Shown piece by piece: positions 7,064 through 13,574 of a DNA stretch of 17,499 bases (the stretch's first letter is position 1; each line of letters starts with the position of its first letter). A program made the position numbers and the translations under genes. Source of the stretch: Phycisphaerae bacterium SM23_33 (lineage in GTDB: Bacteria > Planctomycetota > Phycisphaerae > SM23-33); NCBI GenBank assembly GCA_001303665.1, contig LJUF01000200.1, positions 1-17,499 on the forward strand, in the 5' to 3' direction. The notes under the pieces were generated by a model. The model searched no databases. It saw nothing but the letters and a program-made list of their open reading frames with translations, and was not told the origin of the DNA.

Positions 7064-7080
7064 GGCCGGCGGCTCCGGCC
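7064..7080 (-). other. GC hairpin in the lptE 3' region
   Basis: Perfect 6-bp arms GGCCGG/CCGGCC around five bases, 22-38 bases after the lptE stop and upstream of the T-run terminator. It could stabilise the mRNA 3' end. No T run follows. Confidence 0.3.
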
Positions 7081-7101
7081 GCGCCGCAGCCGAGGCTCTG
7101 A

Positions 7102-7629
7102 TCACCACGGCTGGGCCAGTTGTTCCACGATTCGCTGGCCCAGTTTGTTGATGGCGTCCTCGCTGCCGAGGAAGAAATCCTCGGAAAATGGGCACTGGGG
7201 TATGTAATCCGCCGCCACGCGGAAGTTCTTTCGCTCCGCGAACACCTTTCCGGGCTCCCGCAGGTCTTTCCAGATGAAGTCCACGCACAGGCGTACCTGG
7301 ACTTCGCGGGCCATGCCGGTGCGGGGATCGAAGCTCAGCGGGCGGATCCTGGCCCACCGCAACGTGCCCTCCAGCAGCGTATCGGCCCGCGAACGGTCCA
7401 CGACCTTGTAGGGGGTCTGGGCCTCGATGTGTTTGATAATGGCCTCGGTCAGCCGGATTTCAATGTTTCGCCGGAATTCGCCCGCCTCCCTGCGGAAGAT
7501 AGGCACCGCCACGGTCTGAACGTCCGTGCGGAACTGACTGGCCGTGGTGTAGCCCTGGGTCGGGTCGGCGTTACAGCCAGCCGCCAGCGCCGCCGCCAAG
7601 ATACCCGGAAGAATCCAGGTCCTGTTCAT
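7102..7629 (-). CDS. LptE-like outer-membrane assembly lipoprotein
   Basis: A 175-residue predicted lipoprotein. The signal peptide ends at a lipobox-like AAGC with the lipidated cysteine at C19. The mature part holds VQTVAVPIFRREAGEFRRNIEIRLTEA in its first half (38-64), then TPYKVVDRSRADTLLEGTL (72-90). This is the pattern of the LptE family, which forms the plug of the LptD channel that delivers lipopolysaccharide to the cell surface. It overlaps the preceding TPR gene by four bases (ATGA, 7626-7629), so translation is probably coupled. The assignment is by pattern. LPS itself is inferred rather than shown, and an lptD gene is not in the window. Confidence 0.75.
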   Translation of the reverse strand: MNRTWILPGILAAALAAGCNADPTQGYTTASQFRTDVQTVAVPIFRREAGEFRRNIEIRLTEAIIKHIEAQTPYKVVDRSRADTLLEGTLRWARIRPLSFDPRTGMAREVQVRLCVDFIWKDLREPGKVFAERKNFRVAADYIPQCPFSEDFFLGSEDAINKLGQRIVEQLAQPW

Positions 7630-8639
7630 GATCCGGTTTCCTTATCGCTTTTCCCGCCCTTTTCCTGGCCGGAGGGCTTTTCGCCTTCGGAGGCCCCTTG
7701 GCCCAACGCCGCCAGCTTGCCCAGCGCCCGCCCGGCCCACTTGGTGTCGGAGAACTGGTTGGCCACCAGTTCAAAATAGTGCTCGGCCGCATCGGGATCG
7801 CCCGTTCGCAGATAGAACTGCCCAACCTCGTACTGCTTGCCCGCCCGCTGGGAGTGAATCTCCTGCAGGATCTCCTCCACCTTCACCTCGCGGGCCTTGT
7901 CCGGGTGGTTGTTGGCGAAGGCCTGGTATCGATGCTCGGCCTCGATGAGGGGAGTCTCGTCGTACAGCGGGCCGCGATAGGCCTTGTGGAAGGCCTCCGC
8001 CGCGCGCAATTCGGCATGCACGGCCCGCGGCGACTTGGGGAACAATTGCAGGAAGCCGTCGTAGCTGGCCGCGGCCTCGGCCCATTTTCCCTTGTCCAGG
8101 TAATGGTCGGCGATGGTCAGCAGAGCGATCTCGGCCCGCGGCGTGCCCACTGCCCGCTGGGCGATCTTTTCCAGGATCTCGATGCCGTCTTGTTCGCCGG
8201 AGATCTTGAGCACCTTGCCGAGCCTGCGTTTCCCTCCGCCCAGGAAGGCGCGGGCGACTTCGATCTCCCGCTCCAGCGCCCGGTCCAGCAGTTGGCCGTT
8301 GGGGAAGTCCCTGATCTGGTTCTCATACCACCGGTAGGCCTGCCAGTAGTTTCCACGCCGCAGCTCGGCGTCGCCGGCCAGACAGCACGCCTGCTCGCCC
8401 AAGGGGTCGTTGGGGTAGCGCTTCAGGAACCGCTTGGCCTGCCTGGCGGCGCTGCCGTACCTGCCCTTGTCCAGCTGGACGCGAATGAGGGCCAGTTCGC
8501 CGGCGGGGGTGCCTTCGGCGGGGGCAGCCTGCTTGACCCACTTGCCGTCCTTCCAGAGGATCTCCTCTTCGCCCGCCGCCGGAGCCCCCGCGAAGGCCAC
8601 CGTCGCCACCATCACCAGCACAGTCAGTCTTGCGTTCAT
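7626..8639 (-). CDS. Exported TPR protein, BamD-like
   Basis: A 337-residue protein with a signal peptide (about 1-23, hydrophobic core VLVMVATVAFAGAPA) and repeated helix pairs of the tetratricopeptide type. These include the stretches at about 57-75 (DKGRYGSAARQAKRFLKRY), 95-113, 180-206 and 260-300. The repeat style resembles BamD, the TPR lipoprotein of the outer-membrane protein assembly complex. Unlike true BamD it has no cysteine at the signal-peptide end, so it would be periplasmic rather than lipid-anchored. The C-terminus is a charged Gly/Lys/Glu tail. It overlaps the LptE-like gene by four bases, and both share the promoter at 8702-8729. A general TPR role in the envelope is safer than a firm Bam assignment. 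Confidence 0.75.
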   Translation of the reverse strand: MNARLTVLVMVATVAFAGAPAAGEEEILWKDGKWVKQAAPAEGTPAGELALIRVQLDKGRYGSAARQAKRFLKRYPNDPLGEQACCLAGDAELRRGNYWQAYRWYENQIRDFPNGQLLDRALEREIEVARAFLGGGKRRLGKVLKISGEQDGIEILEKIAQRAVGTPRAEIALLTIADHYLDKGKWAEAAASYDGFLQLFPKSPRAVHAELRAAEAFHKAYRGPLYDETPLIEAEHRYQAFANNHPDKAREVKVEEILQEIHSQRAGKQYEVGQFYLRTGDPDAAEHYFELVANQFSDTKWAGRALGKLAALGQGASEGEKPSGQEKGGKSDKETGS

Positions 8640-8674
8640 GGTTCTCGCCTGCCCGGTATCCGACCCGATTTGCC

Positions 8675-8693
8675 CCGGGCCGCGCCGGCCCGG
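8675..8693 (-). other. GC hairpin at the 5' end of the TPR-lptE mRNA
   Basis: Perfect 7-bp arms CCGGGCC/GGCCCGG around five bases, starting one or two bases after the predicted transcription start (about 8695). A hairpin at the very 5' end can protect an mRNA; it could also be a DNA operator. Confidence 0.4.
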
Positions 8694-8701
8694 ACCCTGG
8701 G

Positions 8702-8729
8702 ATTATACAAAGGCCGCGACGACCTGCAA
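8702..8729 (-). promoter_or_regulatory. Promoter of the TPR-lptE operon
   Basis: A perfect TATAAT (8702-8707) is 16 bp downstream of TTGCAG (8724-8729, 3 of 6). The predicted start is near 8695, giving a leader of about 55 bases before the ATG at 8639. Confidence 0.55.
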
Positions 8730-8748
8730 GCCGAACTCCGCAGCCAAA

Positions 8749-10134
8749 TCAACCCTCGATGGCGCCCAGTACGCAGTAAATCAAGGCCGAGAGGATCGCC
8801 GCCACCGGGATCGTGATTACCCAGGAGGTCAGGATGCGGCGGATCACGCGCAGGTCGATGGCGCCGAACCCGCGGGCAACCCCCACGCCCATGACCGCCC
8901 CGACCAGGACGAAGGTCGTAGAGATGGGCAGGCCCAGCTTGGAGCAGACCAGCACGGTGCTGGCGGTGGCGAACTCGGCGGAGAAGCCCCGGCTGGGGGT
9001 GATCTCGGTGATCTTTTTTCCGACGGCCTCGATGACCTTGTGGCCGTAGGTCGCCAGGCCGACGACGATGGCCGCCCCGCCCAGGGCCAGCAGCCAGGCT
9101 GGCATGACCGCCCGGGCGGCGGGCTCTCCGCCGCTGACCAGCTCCAGCACGCCGGCCAAGGGGCCGACGGCGTTGGCCACGTCGTTGGCGCCGTGGGCGA
9201 AGGCCATGTAGCAGGCCGTCACCGGTTGAATCCGCCCGAACCATCGTTCCACGACGTCGTATCGCTGCCCCGGCGGTGGCCGGCTGCGCATTCGGCGGTA
9301 AATGACCGTCCGGGCCGTCACCGCCGCCACCAGGCCCGCCGTCAGCGCCAGCGGCAGGGCGGTCAGCAGCGGCAGGTCCAGTCGCAGCCGGGGAAGCCCC
9401 TTGTACAGAATCGACAGGGTGATGATGAGCACCACGGCCCCGAACCCCAGCGGCACGGCCCGCTCGGCCATGTGGATCGGCTGGGGGCTGCGGAGGACGA
9501 ACCGCCGGATGCAGCGGTACAGGATGTAGGCGACGATTCCCCCCGCCAGCGGAGAGATGATCCAGCTTCCGACGATCTTGCCCATCGCCCACCAGTTGAC
9601 CGACGCCAGCCCAGTGTCGACGATGGCAAAGCCAATGACCGCCCCGATGATGGTATGCGTGGTGGAAACGGGCTGCCCGAAGAAGGTAGCGATGTTCAGC
9701 CACACAGCCGCCGCCAGCAGCGCCGCCAGCATGCCCAGGGCCAGCTTCATGGCGGTTTTTCTCATCGCCTCGCGCCCAGGTTCGCGCAGCTCCGCGGCCC
9801 GGATTTCCGCCCCGGCCGGGGCCGCCGCCGCCGCGCTGGCCGCCGCCCGCCCGCCGCCGGGCGGGGACGGCGTCTTGACCACACTGGCGCGCCGCGGGGC
9901 CAGCGCACGCGGCGAAACGATTCCCCCCTGGATCGTCTCGGCTACGTTGGAGCCCACGAAGAAGGCACCGCAGAACTCGAAGATCCCCGCCAGGATGATG
10001 GCCCGCCGGAAGCTCAGCGCCCCCGACCCCACCGACGTGCCCATGGCGTTGGCCACGTCGTTGGCGCCGATGTTCCAAGCCATGTACAGCCCGGCGGCCA
10101 GAGCAAGGACAAACAGCACGGTCGGAGTCAGCAC
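8749..10134 (-). CDS. PiT-family inorganic phosphate transporter
   Basis: A 461-residue inner-membrane phosphate permease of the PiT/PHO4 family, which takes up metal-phosphate with a cation gradient. Both family repeats are visible: GANDVANA at 23-30 and again at 315-322, and PVSTTH (155-160) matched by PISTTF (403-408). About ten hydrophobic segments are present. Residues 75-127 form a Pro/Ala/Arg-rich, low-complexity insert (for example GGGRAAASAAAAAPAGAE) between the first and second helix groups, longer than I expect for this loop. Translation starts at a GTG (10132-10134) with AGGAG five bases upstream. The gene lies 25 bases after the DUF47 gene, the usual two-gene Pit arrangement. Confidence 0.93.
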   Translation of the reverse strand: MLTPTVLFVLALAAGLYMAWNIGANDVANAMGTSVGSGALSFRRAIILAGIFEFCGAFFVGSNVAETIQGGIVSPRALAPRRASVVKTPSPPGGGRAAASAAAAAPAGAEIRAAELREPGREAMRKTAMKLALGMLAALLAAAVWLNIATFFGQPVSTTHTIIGAVIGFAIVDTGLASVNWWAMGKIVGSWIISPLAGGIVAYILYRCIRRFVLRSPQPIHMAERAVPLGFGAVVLIITLSILYKGLPRLRLDLPLLTALPLALTAGLVAAVTARTVIYRRMRSRPPPGQRYDVVERWFGRIQPVTACYMAFAHGANDVANAVGPLAGVLELVSGGEPAARAVMPAWLLALGGAAIVVGLATYGHKVIEAVGKKITEITPSRGFSAEFATASTVLVCSKLGLPISTTFVLVGAVMGVGVARGFGAIDLRVIRRILTSWVITIPVAAILSALIYCVLGAIEG

Positions 10135-10159
10135 GGCGGCTCCTAGGTCAGCGCGGCAG

Positions 10160-10831
10160 CTACTTACGGGTGATCATCAGACGCAGGTTCTTGCCGACGT
10201 TCTCAGCGTGGTCGGCGATGCCGCCCAGCGCCTGGCAGAGCTTTTCCAGAAGCAGCACCTCCACCGGGTCCAAGGCCTGGCTGGTGTAATACTTGCGGGC
10301 GAACCTCCGGCTGAGCTTGTCGGACTCCCACTCCATGTGGCAGACGTCCTGGATTTTCGCCAGCACGTCGTCGGCCTCGGCGCCCACGAAGGCCTCCTTT
10401 TGCAGCTCAGCCACATGCTCGGCCACGTTCAGCAGTGATTCGCTGACGTTGGCGACCTTTTCCACCAGGGCCATGAAGTCCGCGTGCAGATCCGCCGGCA
10501 GCTTGATGGTTCGAAACGTCGCCACCACGGCGAAGTCCTCCGCGTAGTCGGCGATGGTGTCCATCTGGGCCAGGAACCGGGCCACGTCCTCCCGGCCCAC
10601 CGGCAGGAAATACCGGTGCGGCAGGTGCTGGCGGATCTGATCCTTCAGCAGGTCGGCCTCGTACTCCGTCTTGGACATCTCGTGCTGGAGCTCCTTCAGG
10701 CGATCGCTGTTCCCGGCAATGATGGCGTCGGCGATCGGGTGGATCAGGGCCACGCACTGGTGCACCTTCCGAGCGTGCTCCGTCAGCGTCTCGAAAGGCG
10801 ACCGGCCGAAGATCTGTGACAAGTCTCGCAT
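10160..10831 (-). CDS. DUF47 family PhoU-like Pit accessory protein
   Basis: A 223-residue, almost wholly helical cytoplasmic protein of the DUF47 (PhoU-like) family, which is commonly encoded beside PiT transporters and thought to modulate them. Landmarks are the N-terminal FGRSPFETLTEHARKVHQC (8-26), EYEADLLKDQIRQHL (56-70) and DTIADYAEDFAVV (91-103). The C-terminal half holds KIQDVCHMEWESDKL, and LGGIADHAENVGKNL near the end repeats the DxxAD(Y/H)AE pattern typical of PhoU-fold metal sites. The ATG (10829-10831) has AGGA nine bases upstream. It is the first gene of a two-gene operon with the transporter and has a readable promoter at 10865-10892. Confidence 0.92.
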   Translation of the reverse strand: MRDLSQIFGRSPFETLTEHARKVHQCVALIHPIADAIIAGNSDRLKELQHEMSKTEYEADLLKDQIRQHLPHRYFLPVGREDVARFLAQMDTIADYAEDFAVVATFRTIKLPADLHADFMALVEKVANVSESLLNVAEHVAELQKEAFVGAEADDVLAKIQDVCHMEWESDKLSRRFARKYYTSQALDPVEVLLLEKLCQALGGIADHAENVGKNLRLMITRK

Positions 10832-10864
10832 GGGGTGTTCCTTTCCAAGGGCGCTGCGACCGGC

Positions 10865-10892
10865 ATCTTAACGATTTGAGGGCCTTTGGCAA
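10865..10892 (-). promoter_or_regulatory. Promoter of the DUF47-PiT operon
   Basis: The -35 box TTGCCA (10887-10892, 5 of 6), a 16-bp spacer and the -10 box TAAGAT (10865-10870, 4 of 6). The predicted start is near 10858, giving a leader of about 27 bases. Confidence 0.55.
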
Positions 10893-10996
10893 TGCGCAGC
10901 CGTCAGGCCTGCGGCGCACTTGTCGGGCCATCGGCAGCCGACCCGTCCGACCCGCCCGGCACCCGCGGCCCGGACCCGTCTCTTGGGGGTATCCGC

Positions 10997-11027
10997 TGAA
11001 CGCCTTTTGAGGGGATTTGAACGCCTT
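10997..11027. repeat. 10-bp direct repeat spaced by two helical turns
   Basis: TGAACGCCTT occurs at 10997-11006 and 11018-11027, a period of 21 bp. Between them a TGAGG at 11008 gives a half-period echo (TGA at 10997, 11008 and 11018). Direct repeats in 10-11 bp steps are how OmpR/PhoB-type response regulators bind. It lies about 105-135 bp upstream of the -35 box of the phosphate operon. The sequence does not match the E. coli Pho box. Confidence 0.35.
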
Positions 11028-11142
11028 CTGGAACAGCCTCCTCACCCCACCGGCCGGAGGCCGTCCGCGCAACATATTGCCAACAAAAGGCTTGGCGCAG
11101 GCGACCGAGTCCGCCCGCCCGACGCCACCCCCCGTCGGCAAA

Positions 11143-11172
11143 CCAAAAAGTCGTTCACTCGCCTCTTTTTGG
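11143..11172. terminator. AT-rich hairpin, possible terminator
   Basis: Perfect 8-bp arms CCAAAAAG (11143-11150) and CTTTTTGG (11165-11172) around 14 bases, with T runs on both strands. On the minus strand the second arm is followed by TTTG. It is the best candidate for the transcript end of the membrane-protein array, but the stem is weak in GC. Confidence 0.3.
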
Positions 11173-11268
11173 GGCCTTTTTTGCCCTCCAGCCCAGGGCC
11201 CCAAGGACTTGCGTCGCCTCACCCTCCTCAAAACCGCCCTTGCCACGCCAAAAAACCCGCCCTTTCTT

Positions 11269-11415
11269 TCACCTGGGTCCGCTCGCGGTTTTCACCCTGG
11301 ATTCACCCCCTGAAGCCCCGGTCTGCGCCGCCGCCGGCAGCGAATCCGCCCCCTGCGGAAGGTCCTCCGGGCCCGCCGAGCCAATCGCCGGCCGGCTGTT
11401 GGCGTCCCCGCTCAC
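11269..11415 (-). pseudogene. Short remnant of a further array unit (N-terminus only)
   Basis: A GTG at 11413-11415 overlaps the stop codon of the unit before it in the pattern GTGA, exactly the junction seen between intact units. The 48-residue frame starts MSGDANSRPAI, which lines up with MTGNPNISSPI at the start of the preceding unit. It then continues as Pro/Ala/Gly-rich sequence to a TGA at 11269. No transmembrane part follows. I read it as a decayed or truncated extra copy; it could instead be a short coupled peptide. Confidence 0.35.
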
Positions 11416-11975
11416 CTGTTGGGCCAGGGCAATTCCATCCGGCGGCCCGGCCGAGACCACGACCTGACCTGGCCGCGGATTTTCGGCCGGGTGAACCACG
11501 CCAGCAGGAAAACAGGGAAGGCCAACTCCAGAAGACTCGAGCCGACCATCCTGCCGGAGAAGTAACGCCCGCTCAGGCCGCTCATCCACCCCCACCGGGA
11601 CCATGCCGACAGCGTGAAAGCGCAGCAGCAGGCCGTCGCCAGCATCATCATGGACACGGCGTAGATGAGATGGCAGGCGGCGGCGCCGCGGCGGCGGCGC
11701 CAAAGCAGCCACCCGGCCGCCATCAGCAGCACCCCCAGGGCGCTCACGAGAGCGTTCAAAAGGACCTGGCTCGCCGTCAGGGACCATTCGAGCCGGAAGA
11801 GACCTCTTCACAGAGGGTAGGTCTGGCTCCACAGCCCCCAGAACAGCAGCTTGCCGCCCAGGATCATCGAGACCGCCCCCAGCGCCTCCGGCCAGACGGC
11901 GGCGCGAGATCCCCCTCCGGCGGCTGCCTCCGCGTCGGATCGAATCGGTGACGAGATGTTCGGGTTTCCGGTCAT
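11412..11975 (-). pseudogene. Array unit 5: membrane protein interrupted by an in-frame TGA
   Basis: From the ATG at 11973-11975 the frame reads 55 codons, meets TGA at 11808-11810, and continues in the same frame for 131 more codons to the TGA at 11412-11414. Both sides match the neighbouring unit: SMILGG before the stop pairs with SMVLGG. After the stop, LFRLEW pairs with LFRAEG, and GWLLWRRRRGAAACHLIYA pairs with its counterpart. FPVFLLAWFTRPKIRGQVRSW closes the unit. The TGA stands where the paralogue has ATG. There is no frameshift and the rest looks well kept, so the lesion is recent, a sequencing error, or a read-through codon. A re-start at TTG 11759 or GTG 11747 could yield a shorter C-terminal protein. 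The start overlaps the previous stop (ATGA), suggesting coupling. Confidence 0.6.
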
Positions 11976-13018
11976 GTGTCGGGCGAAGGCAATTCCACTT
12001 GCGGGCGGGGCTGTCGCCAGGCCTTCACCTGGCTGCGAATCTTCGGCCGGGTGAACCACACCAGCAGAAAAACCGGGTAGATCAGGCCCAGGAGGACAAT
12101 GCCCAGCCAACTGGCGAGGATTGCACACAGCACGGAAAGGCCCAGCCGGGCCGGTGATCCAGTGACAGTAAGCGCGGCTACGGCCCAGCCGATGACGATC
12201 AGTGCCTCCAATGCGGCGTAGATGAGGTGGCAGGTGGCGCCGGATCGGCGGCGGCGATGCAGCAGCCGACCGGCGACCAGCAGCAGCAGCCCCGCGGCGG
12301 CGCCGACAAGCCAGAAAGCGGCATACTGTCCCTGCGGTACGAAAAACCCTTCGGCCCTGAACAGCTTTACCATGAGAAAGCCGGCGGAACTCCACAGCTT
12401 GGAGAACAGGCCCATCCCCCCCAGGACCATGGACAGGACGCCGAGGACCGTGGGCCAGACGCTCCCGGCCGGCCGGGCCGCGGCCGCCCCGGCTGGCCCC
12501 TTCCGCCACGCCCTGAGCTGTTGCCGGATTCTTCCGCGCCGAAACCACACCAGCAGGAAGATGGCGTAGGCCAGCCCGGGCAGGGCCCCACCCACGCAAT
12601 GGTACGCAAGGACACAGCCCAAGCCCGGCTGGCGGTACCCGTATGCCCACAGCGTTAGGAGAGGCAGGGCGATCAGGCATGGGACGGCCACCAAGGGATA
12701 GACCACGTGCAGGGCCGCGCCCCGGCGGCGGCGCCAGAGGAGCCATCCCGCCAGCACCAGCAGCCCGGCCGCGGCGGCGCGGAGCCCGTGAACGCCCAGG
12801 AGGATTATCGAGGCACCGGGCCAGCCGATGGTCTGTCCCTGCAACGAACTGAGGAGGAAGGACACCCACGACGGCCCGCCGGTTTCCGGGGCCAGGATGC
12901 CTCGTGCCCCCAGCACCATGCTCAGCACGCCGATGACGGTCGGCCAGAGCCGAGCCGGTGCGCTCGCCACCGGCTGCTCAGGCGGCGGGGGCGGGGAGCT
13001 TGTGTCGAGCCGGCTCAC
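11972..13018 (-). CDS. Array units 3 and 4: fused two-unit membrane protein, unknown function
   Basis: A 348-residue protein made of two tandem copies of the array unit. Unit A spans about 24-173 (LWPTVIGVLSMVLG to FLLVWFRRGRIRQQLRAW). Unit B spans about 187-336 (VWPTVLGVLSMVLG to FLLVWFTRPKIRSQVKAW), a repeat period of 163 residues. Each unit has about four hydrophobic segments, a basic cluster (WRRRRG at 95-100; HRRRRSG at 254-260) and a basic C-terminal helix. Positive clusters suggest the loops and tail are cytoplasmic. The N-terminus is Ser/Pro-rich. The GTG start (13016-13018) overlaps the upstream stop as GTGA, and the end overlaps the next start as ATGA. I do not recognise the family; it is an integral membrane protein of unknown role. 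Confidence 0.8.
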   Translation of the reverse strand: MSRLDTSSPPPPPEQPVASAPARLWPTVIGVLSMVLGARGILAPETGGPSWVSFLLSSLQGQTIGWPGASIILLGVHGLRAAAAGLLVLAGWLLWRRRRGAALHVVYPLVAVPCLIALPLLTLWAYGYRQPGLGCVLAYHCVGGALPGLAYAIFLLVWFRRGRIRQQLRAWRKGPAGAAAARPAGSVWPTVLGVLSMVLGGMGLFSKLWSSAGFLMVKLFRAEGFFVPQGQYAAFWLVGAAAGLLLLVAGRLLHRRRRSGATCHLIYAALEALIVIGWAVAALTVTGSPARLGLSVLCAILASWLGIVLLGLIYPVFLLVWFTRPKIRSQVKAWRQPRPQVELPSPDT

Positions 13019-13563
13019 GGTTCGCTCGGGTGGATGATGGGCGGGCCGCCCGGGTCCCAGTGCCGGACCTGCTGGCGGATGGAGGCCCGCGAGAACCAGA
13101 TCAGCAGGAAGATGGGGTAGCCCAGTGCGATCAGGCCCCTGGCCAGCTGGTACGGAGCGCCCCCGGCAGCGGCCTCGTCGTGGACTGTGGAGAAGTACAC
13201 GGCCCGCAGGACGGCGAAGGCGGCCATCAGCACGGCGTAGATGGCGTGGCAGGCGGCGGCGGCGGGCCGGCGGCGGAGGGTCAGGTAGCCGGCGGCCAGC
13301 AGCAGGGTCGCCAGCAGCACCGGGATGCAATCCCACCCGGACTGAGGCGGGGCGGGGGGCCGAGGCAGCAAGGGCGGCTCCGACAGCACCCACTTGTCCA
13401 ACCAGGTGAACAGCTCCCACAGGTACAGCAGCAGCACCAGCCCGCCCAGGGCCAGGCTCAGCCAGCCGATGACCTTCGGCCAGAGCCGCCCGGGCAACGG
13501 CGGCGGCCGGCTCGGCGGGGGGCTTTCCGCGCTCTCGTCCGGCATGGCAGGCAGCTCGGTCAT
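13015..13563 (-). CDS. Array unit 2: four-helix membrane protein, unknown function
   Basis: A 182-residue protein with a Pro-rich N-terminus (about 1-25), LWPKVIGWLSLALGGLVLLL (27-46), a hydrophobic segment ending in LTLRRRP (94-100), AAACHAIYAVLMAAFAVL (102-119) and GYPIFLLIWFSRASIRQQVR (148-167). A helix, a basic cluster, another helix and an amphipathic basic tail repeat in every member of the array. The frame is open further upstream, but the ATG at 13561-13563 lies 11 bases after the stop of unit 1 and fits the paralogues' start. Its end overlaps the next gene by four bases. Function unknown; cytoplasmic-membrane location is inferred from hydrophobicity. Confidence 0.8.
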   Translation of the reverse strand: MTELPAMPDESAESPPPSRPPPLPGRLWPKVIGWLSLALGGLVLLLYLWELFTWLDKWVLSEPPLLPRPPAPPQSGWDCIPVLLATLLLAAGYLTLRRRPAAAACHAIYAVLMAAFAVLRAVYFSTVHDEAAAGGAPYQLARGLIALGYPIFLLIWFSRASIRQQVRHWDPGGPPIIHPSEP

Positions 13564-13574
13564 GGGTGACCCTG

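Larger units (their letters stand above)
10893..11268. other. Non-coding stretch between membrane-protein array and phosphate operon
   Basis: I support no gene here. The stretch is unlike its surroundings in having many A or T runs (for example around 11145-11182 and 11248-11266). It contains the 21-bp-spaced direct repeat at 10997-11027, the hairpin at 11143-11172 and a short tandem GC repeat (CCGACCCG twice, about 10939-10956). It probably holds transcript ends of the array and upstream control sites of the phosphate operon. Confidence 0.5.

Noticed and set aside
10932..11246. Minus-strand frame upstream of the DUF47 gene
   Set aside because: Low-complexity translation crossing A/T runs and the promoter; no domain and no RBS.
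11976..12869. Minus-strand frame upstream of array unit 5 up to 12869
   Set aside because: It is an out-of-frame shadow of the fused two-unit gene; only the part from 11975 downward matches the paralogues.
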